Assembly (NCBI GenBank): GCA_027858635.1
Contig: JAQICG010000220.1
Coordinates: forward strand, 1-7,600
Source of the DNA: Gammaproteobacteria bacterium
GTDB lineage: Bacteria; Pseudomonadota; Gammaproteobacteria; SZUA-229
DNA length: 7,600 bases
Reading direction: 5' to 3'
The notes beneath the pieces are model-generated. The model ran no database searches. It worked only from the letters and a program-made list of their open reading frames with translations, and was not told the DNA's origin. Shown piece by piece: positions 1-5,880 of the stretch. The position numbers were made by a program, and so were the translations under genes. Within the stretch, counting starts at the first letter, position 1, and each line of letters starts with the position of its first letter.

Positions 1-551
1 CGCACATAGGTGCCTTTCGAGCAATGCACTTCCAGATCGACCAGGTCTCCTTCAACCGAATGCAGGATTATTTCATAAATGCTGATAGTACGCGGCTTGC
101 GCTCCACCTCAATGCCTTCGCGGGCAAGCTTGTACAGGCGTTCGCCATTATGTTTCAGGGCCGAATACATGGGCGGTATCTGGTCAATTTCACCTTTAAA
201 TTCCGGAATGACCCGCTCAACATCCTTCTTCGTGACGGTCGAACACTCACGACGTTGTAGCACTTCACCCTCGGCGTCGCCGGTGGTGGTGGTCACACCC
301 AGCTGACAGGTAAACCGGTAACGCTTGTCAGCATCCAGCAGAAACGCGGATATTTTTGTCGCCTCTCCAAAGCAGATCGGCAACATACCGGTAGCCAGAG
401 GGTCGAGACTTCCAGTATGCCCGGCCTTGGCGGCGCGGTATAAAGTCTTTACCTGCTGTAGCGCTTTGTTAGAACTGATACCGGAGGGTTTGTCCAGCAA
501 CAGCACTCCGTTAACTGAACGACCTTTACGTTGACGTTGACGCCTGGACAT
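1..551 (-). CDS. truB: tRNA pseudouridine(55) synthase TruB, N-terminal 183 codons (runs off the left edge)
   Basis: TruB converts uridine 55 in the T loop of most tRNAs to pseudouridine and also acts as a tRNA folding chaperone. The reading frame opens with MSRRQRQRKGRSVNGVLLLD and stays open to the window edge. The catalytic motif GHTGSLDPLATG (residues 44-55) is intact, with Asp50 matching E. coli Asp48, and KRYR at 76-79 supplies the conserved active-site Tyr78. The motifs IPPMYSALK (125-133) and HCSKGTYV (176-183) are also typical. The rest of the catalytic domain and the C-terminal PUA domain lie outside the window (E. coli TruB is 314 residues). The start sits 15 nt after the rbfA stop; the only Shine-Dalgarno-like stretch is a weak AGGG about 11 nt upstream, so coupling to rbfA translation is likely (inference). 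Identity is very secure from the motifs and the position. Confidence 0.97.
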   Translation of the reverse strand, partial: MSRRQRQRKGRSVNGVLLLDKPSGISSNKALQQVKTLYRAAKAGHTGSLDPLATGMLPICFGEATKISAFLLDADKRYRFTCQLGVTTTTGDAEGEVLQRRECSTVTKKDVERVIPEFKGEIDQIPPMYSALKHNGERLYKLAREGIEVERKPRTISIYEIILHSVEGDLVDLEVHCSKGTYV

Positions 552-566
552 ACTTATCGGGCCCTG

Positions 567-965
567 TTAATTTTCATTGTCGTCACGGTCATCCTGCTCG
601 TCAACCGATTTTGATTCGTCTTCGTCAATGGCTGTACGAATCAAATGCTCCATCGCCGCGCCTCTGGCCATACTTTCATCGTTGATAAATCTCAAGGTAG
701 GTACAGTACGCGAACGCATTCTGGCGGCCAGTTGACTGCGCAGAAAACCGGAAGCCCGATTCAGCGTGGCCATGGTTTCAGCCTGCTTGTCTTCTTCCAT
801 CACCGAGCAATAAATCACCGCATGGCTGAGATCACGACTCAGCTTTACAGCGGAGAAGGAGAGCAGGCCCATGCGCGGATCTCTTAGTTCATCACGTACG
901 ATTTCGGCGAGATCTCGACGTATCTGCTCAGCCATGCGCTGACTACGGGAAAATTCTCTTGGCAT
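567..965 (-). CDS. rbfA: 30S ribosome-binding factor RbfA
   Basis: RbfA binds the 30S subunit near helix 1 and the 3' end of 16S rRNA during late maturation and is needed for growth in the cold in E. coli. The 132-residue product is a normal length for the family. It shows the single type II KH-like domain: basic N-terminal helix (SRSQRMAEQIRRDLAEIV), the DPRMGLLSFSAVKLSRDLSHA strand region near 29-48, the ASG helix kink at 71-73 that replaces the KH GxxG loop, and the RTVPTLRFINDES strand (86-98). The last 20 residues are strongly acidic (many Asp/Glu), probably a disordered tail. The gene begins 11 nt after the infB stop with no clear Shine-Dalgarno sequence in the gap, which suggests translational coupling to infB. 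Nothing is broken or unusual. Confidence 0.97.
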   Translation of the reverse strand: MPREFSRSQRMAEQIRRDLAEIVRDELRDPRMGLLSFSAVKLSRDLSHAVIYCSVMEEDKQAETMATLNRASGFLRSQLAARMRSRTVPTLRFINDESMARGAAMEHLIRTAIDEDESKSVDEQDDRDDNEN

Positions 966-976
966 TTCAGTCTAAT

Positions 977-3562
977 TTAGAGCGTACGCTCGACCTCAAC
1001 ACGTTCGAATACTTCAATCTGATCACCCGGCCTGACATCGTTGTAGTTTTTCACCGCAATACCACACTCGGTACCGCTCTTCACTTCTTGCACATCATCT
1101 TTATATCGGCGTAATGATTCAAGCTCGCCTTCAAAAATGACCACATTGTCACGCAGTACGCGAATAGGTCGTGAGCGTTTGATAGTGCCTTCTGTCACCA
1201 AAGAACCCGCCACCTGACCCAGTTGCTGTGAGCGGAAAACTTCCTGAACTTTGGCAAGACCAATAATCTGTTCGCGGAATTCCGGTTTCAACAGACCGAC
1301 TAGCGCCTTTTTCACGTCATCAATCAGCTCGTAAATAACACTATAGTAATTAATGTCGACGCCGCGCTCAGCTGCTGAAGTACGTGCCGAAACATCAGCG
1401 CGAACGTTAAAGCCAAGAACAATGGCATTGGAAGCCGCCGCCAGACTCACGTCTGTCTCATTAATACCGCCAACACCGGAACCGACAATGGCAACATCAA
1501 TCTCTTCGTTATCGGCGGTGAGTTTGAGTAGCGCCTCTCTGATGGCTTCAAGCGTGCCCTGCACATCGGCCTTGAGCAGAATATTTAGCTTGGTGACTTC
1601 ACCAGCTTTCATCTGGTCGAAAATAGAATCGAGCTTGGTCTGCTGCTGACCGGCAAGCCGTAAGTCGCGTGCTTTCTGGCGACGCTTATCGGTGACTTCT
1701 CGCGCAGTACGCTCATCTTCAACCACCAGCACTTCATCACCCGCACTCGGGGTTTTAGACAGCCCGATGACAGCCACGGGAATAGAAGGCAAGGCCTGCT
1801 CAACTTCCTTACCGTATTCGTTAAACATCGCCCGAACACGACCGAACTCTTCGCCCGCGAGTATGATATCGCCTTTTTTCAGCGTGCCCTGCTGCACCAG
1901 TACAGTGGTGGTTACACCACGTCCTTTGTCCAGGCTGGCTTCAAGCACAACACCGTTGGCCGGGCCTTCAGAATGCGCACTCAACTCCATCAGTTCGGCT
2001 TGCAACAAAATAGCATCCAGCAAATCATCGATGCCCTGCCCTGTTTTGGCCGAGACGTTCACAAATACATTCTCACCACCCCACTCTTCGGAGATAACGG
2101 AATAATTGCCTAATTCGCTCTTCACTCGTTCAGGGTCGGAATCTTCTTTATCAACTTTGTTAACCGCTACGATGATCGGCACATTTGCCGCCTTGGCATG
2201 CTGTATGGCTTCAATGGTCTGGGGCATGACACCGTCATCGGCTGCCACAACCAGAATCACAACATCGGTGGCACTGGCGCCACGCTCACGCATGCTGGTA
2301 AAAGCGGCGTGACCGGGGGTATCAAGAAATGTAATCATGCCCTTGTCGGTTTCTACATGATAAGCGCCGATATGCTGAGTAATACCGCCGGCTTCGCCAG
2401 TCGCGATTTTCGAGGTCCGAATGTGATCAAGCAAAGATGTTTTACCGTGATCAACGTGCCCCATAATGGTAACCACCGGAGCTCTGGCGTATTCTTCGAA
2501 CTGAGTCGTATCTCTGGCAAGCAACTCTCTTTCACGGTCGTCTTCATTGATGGTCACAACTTTATGGCCCAGCTCTTCAACCACCAGTGCAGCGGTATCC
2601 TGATCAATGACCTGATTAATCGTCGCCATCACACCCATTCTCATAAGTGCCTTGATCAGATCACCGGCCTTCATCGACATGCGCCGGGCTAACTCATCCG
2701 CTGTAATGGTTTCAGGGATATTAACCTCGTGCTGCACCGGCTCAACCGGCATTGCAAAACCATGACGTGTTTCCGCAACAACTCTGCGTGATTGATATTT
2801 GCCTTTTTTCTTCTTACGTTTGCCACTTTTATCTGTGGAGACGTGAAGTTCAGTGCGACCATGCAAGGTCTTTTCATGCTTGGTAGGCTTTTTGCCACCT
2901 TTATCGCGTCTCGCACTTTCAGCCTGAACGACATCAGGAGTTGCCATTTCGCCGGCGGCTTTTTTCGCTCTCGGCTTTTCGCTCTCTGCCTTGTCAGCTT
3001 TAGCAGGTGCTTCCGGCTCAATTTCTGACTCGACCTCGGCTTCAACTGCCGCCGGAGCTTTTGCTTCGGCAATTCTGGCGGCCTCTTTCTCACTTTCCTG
3101 TTTACGCAACTCCGCACGGGCACGAATTCTCTCCTGCTCCTGATCACGCTCTAATTCTCGCTGAGCCTGATCCGCACGCAGTTTTTCCAGGTCCTCCAGC
3201 TCTTTTGGTTTAACGCCGGCTGCGGGAGCTTGGACGACTTCTTCAACATCACCCGGTTTTGCAATAGTGCGTTTTTTTCTAACTTCAATAGCCACAGTTC
3301 TGCCGCGGCCTGGACCACTACCTGTCTTGAGCTCGGAGACGGATTTACGCTTAAGCGTAATTTTTTTGGATTTCTCTTCTTCACCTGCCGCTGATTTACC
3401 GTGCTGTCCACGCAAATAATCGAGCAGTTGAAGTTTATCCTTATCAGAAATCACGGCATCCGCACCGCCGACCTTCAGGCCCGCTTCTTTAATCTGATCA
3501 AGGAGTCGTTCAACCGAAGTTCCGACTACGCCTGCAAGTTGTTTAACTGTTACTTCTGCCAT
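977..3562 (-). CDS. infB: Translation initiation factor IF-2
   Basis: IF2 is the GTPase that brings fMet-tRNA to the 30S subunit and promotes 50S joining. The product is 861 residues (E. coli 890). An IF2 N-terminal helical domain is seen at 1-50, then the IEVRKKRT motif (92-99), a long charged Lys/Glu/Ala-rich linker (about 100-265) and a second IF2 N-domain (about 278-338). The G domain follows, with G1 GHVDHGKT (368-375), G2 GGITQHIGA (392-400), G3 DTPGH (414-418, catalytic-type His418), G4 NKVD (468-471) and G5 SAK (504-506). Domain II, C1 and the fMet-binding C2 domain complete it. C2 retains RRYK (818-821) and ECG (832-834), but Ser787 stands where Cys is usual in GCxVT. A clean GAGG lies 6 nt before the ATG, in the 14-nt gap after nusA. 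E. coli makes shorter IF2 forms from internal starts; here Met206 is in the comparable region but has no convincing ribosome binding site. Confidence 0.98.
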   Translation of the reverse strand: MAEVTVKQLAGVVGTSVERLLDQIKEAGLKVGGADAVISDKDKLQLLDYLRGQHGKSAAGEEEKSKKITLKRKSVSELKTGSGPGRGRTVAIEVRKKRTIAKPGDVEEVVQAPAAGVKPKELEDLEKLRADQAQRELERDQEQERIRARAELRKQESEKEAARIAEAKAPAAVEAEVESEIEPEAPAKADKAESEKPRAKKAAGEMATPDVVQAESARRDKGGKKPTKHEKTLHGRTELHVSTDKSGKRKKKKGKYQSRRVVAETRHGFAMPVEPVQHEVNIPETITADELARRMSMKAGDLIKALMRMGVMATINQVIDQDTAALVVEELGHKVVTINEDDRERELLARDTTQFEEYARAPVVTIMGHVDHGKTSLLDHIRTSKIATGEAGGITQHIGAYHVETDKGMITFLDTPGHAAFTSMRERGASATDVVILVVAADDGVMPQTIEAIQHAKAANVPIIVAVNKVDKEDSDPERVKSELGNYSVISEEWGGENVFVNVSAKTGQGIDDLLDAILLQAELMELSAHSEGPANGVVLEASLDKGRGVTTTVLVQQGTLKKGDIILAGEEFGRVRAMFNEYGKEVEQALPSIPVAVIGLSKTPSAGDEVLVVEDERTAREVTDKRRQKARDLRLAGQQQTKLDSIFDQMKAGEVTKLNILLKADVQGTLEAIREALLKLTADNEEIDVAIVGSGVGGINETDVSLAAASNAIVLGFNVRADVSARTSAAERGVDINYYSVIYELIDDVKKALVGLLKPEFREQIIGLAKVQEVFRSQQLGQVAGSLVTEGTIKRSRPIRVLRDNVVIFEGELESLRRYKDDVQEVKSGTECGIAVKNYNDVRPGDQIEVFERVEVERTL

Positions 3563-3576
3563 ATATGCCTCAGTAC

Positions 3577-5070
3577 TTATTTTTCCTCGGCTTCAAACCA
3601 TGGAGCGCGAGCTGTCATAATCAACGATGACGCAAATTCTTCGTCCATCTCATCAATTACCATTAATTCATCAACGGAGAGTTCTGCTAAATCTTCCCTT
3701 GTACATACACCAATTGCCGCCAGACGATTAGCCGTAACCGGATCCATGCCTTCCATGTTGAGCAGGTCTTCTGCGGGCTTTTCTTCCGGGACCTCTTCAG
3801 TCATGATCGCCTGGGTCAGTAGATAGTCCCGTGCACGATTGCGCAACTCATTAACAATATCTTCGTCGAACTCTTCGATTGCCAACAGCTCGTCTTCGGG
3901 CACATAAGCAACCTCTTCGATTGTGGTGAAACCTTCGGCAACCAGAATCTCTGCGAGTTCAGTATCCACATCCAGCTGCTCAACAAACACCTCTAGATAC
4001 TTGGAGCTTTCTTCTTCGTTTCTGTCTTCCGCATCTTTTTCGGTCATGACGTTGAGTTCCCAGCCGGTCAGCTCACTGGCCAGCCGAATGTTCTGACCGC
4101 CACGGCCAATCGCCATCGCCAATTTATCTTCTTCAACCGCGATATTCATGCTGCGTGAATCTTCATCAAGAACAATGGAAACAACTTCTGCCGGCGACAT
4201 GGCGTTGATCACGAACTGTGCGGGATTTTCATCCCACAGAATAATATCCACACGCTCACCGGCCAACTCATTGGAGACCGATTGTACCCGTGATCCGCGC
4301 ATGCCGACGCAGGCACCGATAGGGTCGAGCCTCGGATCGAGTGAATTAACGGCGACTTTTGCACGTGAACCGGGGTCGCGTGCGCCACAGATAATCTCAA
4401 TTAAATTCTGATCCACTTCCGGCACTTCAAGCTTGAACAGCTCAACCAGAAATTCAGGTGCGGTACGACTGACGAACAACTGCGGGCCACGAACTTCAGT
4501 ACGCACTTCGCGCAAGTAGCCACGTAACCGGTCACCCGGACGAACCGCCTCACGCGGAATCATATCTTCTCGGGGGATAAAGGCCTCGACATTGTCGCCC
4601 AGATCAAGGTAGACATTGCCACGCTCGACGCGCTTGACTGTGCCCATCACCATCTCGCCTTCACGATCTTTATATGCTTCGACTACCCGAGAACGCTCGG
4701 CTTCCCGGACTTTCTGCACAATAACCTGTTTGGCGGTTTGTGCAGCAATACGACCAAATTCGACCGACTCGATCTGCTCTTCCACATAATCGCCAATCCG
4801 AACCTCAGGCTCATCAATCTGCGCAGCTTCAATAGTGATTTCTGCCAGCGGATTCTCCATTGGCTCATCAGAGCTAATTACCAGCCAGCGCCTAAAAGTC
4901 TCGTAGTCACCGGTTTCACGATCAATATCCACACGAACTTCAATTTCCTTGCCACTTTTCTTACGCGTAGCCGAAGCCAGAGCCGCTTCAATGGCCTGGA
5001 AAATGATCTCTTTGTCGATGCCTTTTTCGTTCGACACCGCGTCAGCGACGTAGAGAATATCCTTGTTCAT
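3577..5070 (-). CDS. nusA: Transcription termination/antitermination factor NusA
   Basis: NusA binds RNA polymerase and nascent RNA, lengthens pauses, assists hairpin termination and takes part in rRNA and phage antitermination. The 497-residue product matches E. coli NusA (495). Domains in order: polymerase-binding N-terminal domain (1 to about 125, with DYETFRRWLV and QTAKQVIVQKVREAER); S1 domain (about 135-200); KH1 with GMRG at 256-259; KH2 with GRGG at 322-325; then two acidic repeats (about 360-425 and 435-492), the second including PAEDLLNMEGMDPVTANRLA. The second repeat binds the alpha-subunit C-terminal domain in E. coli, and having both repeats fits a gammaproteobacterium. The start is 15 nt after the rimP stop; the GTGAGG Shine-Dalgarno begins right at that stop and leaves a fairly long 10-nt spacing to the ATG. 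E. coli NusA represses its own operon by enhancing termination; that may apply here but is not shown. Confidence 0.98.
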   Translation of the reverse strand: MNKDILYVADAVSNEKGIDKEIIFQAIEAALASATRKKSGKEIEVRVDIDRETGDYETFRRWLVISSDEPMENPLAEITIEAAQIDEPEVRIGDYVEEQIESVEFGRIAAQTAKQVIVQKVREAERSRVVEAYKDREGEMVMGTVKRVERGNVYLDLGDNVEAFIPREDMIPREAVRPGDRLRGYLREVRTEVRGPQLFVSRTAPEFLVELFKLEVPEVDQNLIEIICGARDPGSRAKVAVNSLDPRLDPIGACVGMRGSRVQSVSNELAGERVDIILWDENPAQFVINAMSPAEVVSIVLDEDSRSMNIAVEEDKLAMAIGRGGQNIRLASELTGWELNVMTEKDAEDRNEEESSKYLEVFVEQLDVDTELAEILVAEGFTTIEEVAYVPEDELLAIEEFDEDIVNELRNRARDYLLTQAIMTEEVPEEKPAEDLLNMEGMDPVTANRLAAIGVCTREDLAELSVDELMVIDEMDEEFASSLIMTARAPWFEAEEK

Positions 5071-5085
5071 GTTTTGTAAACCTCA

Positions 5086-5550
5086 CTATTTCTTATCAAA
5101 ATCGGGTACCAGCCTGGCCTTGTCAATCGTCGCAACGGGCAGACGCACCTCTTTGTTATCACATTCGATGATGATGTCATCATCTTCAACGCCGGTTAAA
5201 CGGCCTTTAAAATTACGCTGCCCTTCAAACGCCATACCGGTTTTGACCTTAACCTCTTCACCGATATAACGCTGAAAATCCTGTAGACGTCGCAAGGGCC
5301 TATCCATGCCCGGTGACGATACTTCCAGACTGTATTGTCCGGAAATGGGATCTTCGACATCCAGCACCGCACTGATTTGCTGGCTCACCGCAGAGCAGTC
5401 CTCAACCAGAATCCCTGAATCCCGGTCGATATACAGGCGCAGCACGCCATATTTTGGATTGGGATGGTGTTCAATTTCAACCAACTCATAGCCCATGCCT
5501 TCGACTACAGGTTCAAACAATTCCCACAATTTTGTCAGACTATGGCGCAT
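5086..5550 (-). CDS. rimP: Ribosome maturation factor RimP
   Basis: RimP is an early 30S assembly factor that helps form the S12/S19 region of the small subunit. I place the start at the ATG giving MRHSLTKLWELFEPVVEGMG, for 154 residues (E. coli 150). The N-terminal alpha/beta domain carries GYELVEIE, YGVLRLYIDRDSGILVEDCS and the family signature SAVLDVEDPI...YSLEVSSPGMDRPL. The C-terminal SH3-like domain runs from about residue 90 (YIGEEVKVKT) to VPDFDKK. A GGAAAG ribosome binding site lies 6 nt before this ATG. A TTG 31 codons further upstream is in frame, but that version would be translated through the terminator hairpin, adds residues absent from E. coli RimP and has no ATG or GTG start, so I reject it. 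It is the first protein gene after the tRNA, as in the E. coli metY-rimP-nusA operon. Confidence 0.96.
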   Translation of the reverse strand: MRHSLTKLWELFEPVVEGMGYELVEIEHHPNPKYGVLRLYIDRDSGILVEDCSAVSQQISAVLDVEDPISGQYSLEVSSPGMDRPLRRLQDFQRYIGEEVKVKTGMAFEGQRNFKGRLTGVEDDDIIIECDNKEVRLPVATIDKARLVPDFDKK

Positions 5551-5556
5551 GGGTAT

Positions 5557-5562
5557 CTTTCC
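5557..5562 (-). promoter_or_regulatory. Ribosome binding site of rimP (decides the start)
   Basis: GGAAAG on the minus strand ends 6 nt before the ATG at 5550, a normal Shine-Dalgarno distance. It is the main reason to prefer this ATG over the in-frame TTG at 5643. Confidence 0.7.
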
Positions 5563-5563
5563 A

Positions 5564-5577
5564 GTCGCTACAGCGAC
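5564..5577 (-). repeat. Short inverted repeat beside the rimP ribosome binding site
   Basis: GTCGCT and AGCGAC form a perfect 6-bp inverted repeat with a 2-nt centre; as RNA the practical hairpin is 5 bp with a TGTA loop. It ends one base upstream of the GGAAAG site of rimP, so it could affect ribosome access. On the plus strand it is followed by a short T run, but no gene reads that way. The function is unproven. Confidence 0.4.
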
Positions 5578-5598
5578 ATTTTTAATTACGACATAACT

Positions 5599-5628
5599 TT
5601 TATATCGCCAATAAAAAAGCCCCGTAAA
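5599..5628 (-). promoter_or_regulatory. Possible promoter for rimP-nusA-infB
   Basis: On the minus strand TATAAA (5604-5599) matches the -10 consensus at five of six bases. TTTACG (5628-5623) matches the -35 consensus at four of six and lies 18 bp upstream. The -35 falls in the loop and 3' arm of the terminator, so a transcript from here would escape termination and start about 40 nt upstream of rimP. AT-rich leaders often give chance matches, so this is a candidate only. Confidence 0.35.
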
Positions 5629-5639
5629 CGGAGCTTTTT
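5613..5639 (-). terminator. Rho-independent-type terminator between the initiator tRNA and rimP
   Basis: In the minus-strand RNA, GCUCCG pairs with CGGGGC (one G-U wobble) around a UUUA loop, extended by five A-U pairs, and is followed by six U residues. This is a textbook intrinsic terminator. It would end many tRNA transcripts while letting some polymerase continue into rimP-nusA-infB. Because the stem is flanked by A and T runs it is also terminator-like on the plus strand, with one C-A mismatch, but no gene there needs it. Confidence 0.85.
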
Positions 5640-5664
5640 CCAAAAATCTCTGGTAACGATATAA

Positions 5665-5691
5665 AGCATGAGATGCTTATTGACTCATGCT
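5665..5691 (-). repeat. 8-bp inverted repeat (hairpin) in the tRNA-rimP leader
   Basis: AGCATGAG and CTCATGCT are perfect complements separated by 11 bases. In the minus-strand RNA the hairpin is followed only by UUAUAU, so it would be a weak terminator at best. It could instead protect or direct 3' trimming of the tRNA precursor, or be a protein-binding dyad in DNA. It begins 30 nt downstream of the tRNA 3' end. The role is unknown. Confidence 0.6.
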
Positions 5692-5721
5692 CCTCCGTAC
5701 TAATAATCGTGCACCAAGAAA

Positions 5722-5798
<77 letters not shown>

Positions 5799-5814
5799 AC
5801 AACGAACGGCGCAA

Positions 5815-5843
5815 ATAATACTCACTTAAGACGGCGATTGCAA
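5815..5843 (-). promoter_or_regulatory. Sigma70-type promoter of the initiator tRNA / rimP-nusA-infB operon
   Basis: On the minus strand a -35 TTGCAA (5843-5838) and a -10 TATTAT (5820-5815) are separated by exactly 17 bp. The bases after the -10 (TTGCGCCG) make a GC-rich discriminator, as found in stable-RNA promoters under stringent (ppGpp) control. The predicted start is near 5807-5808, just ahead of the tRNA. The spacing and position make this the likely main promoter; the stringent control is inference from the discriminator. Confidence 0.8.
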
Positions 5844-5845
5844 GC

Positions 5846-5863
5846 CTGTATCACTGAATACAG
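5846..5863. repeat. 6-bp inverted repeat between nuoN and the tRNA promoter
   Basis: CTGTAT and ATACAG are perfect complements around a 6-base centre. The dyad lies 2 bp upstream of the -35 of the tRNA promoter and 18 bp after the nuoN stop. It could be a regulator-binding site or a weak end signal for nuo mRNA, but no T run follows on the minus strand, so it is not a standard intrinsic terminator. Confidence 0.4.
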
Positions 5864-5880
5864 ACATTTAATCTAAGACT

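Noticed and set aside
2198..2692. Open frame of 164 codons on the plus strand opposite infB
   Set aside because: It lies antisense to the conserved N2 and G domains of IF2 and shows no protein-family features.
2800..2815. A6 run in the KRKKKKGK segment of IF2 as a frameshift site
   Set aside because: The run falls as AAA AAA G relative to the codons, which is not the phase required for -1 slippage.
2930..2950. Internal infB start at Met206 for a short IF2 form, as in E. coli
   Set aside because: No Shine-Dalgarno-like sequence stands at a proper distance upstream, so it is possible but not supported.
2689..3147. Minus-strand frame of 152 codons rich in Arg and Lys, overlapping the infB linker
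   Set aside because: It is the shifted reading of the repetitive charged IF2 linker; its composition follows from the GAA/GCN/AAA-rich codons.
5086..5643. Longer rimP starting at TTG (5643)
   Set aside because: The extra 31 residues would be encoded by the terminator and leader, are not seen in E. coli RimP, and the ATG at 5550 has its own ribosome binding site.
5660..5680. boxA-like TGCTTTATA in the leader as a NusA/NusB antitermination site
   Set aside because: It lacks the GCTCTTT core and no boxB-like element is placed with it; the match is too weak to claim.
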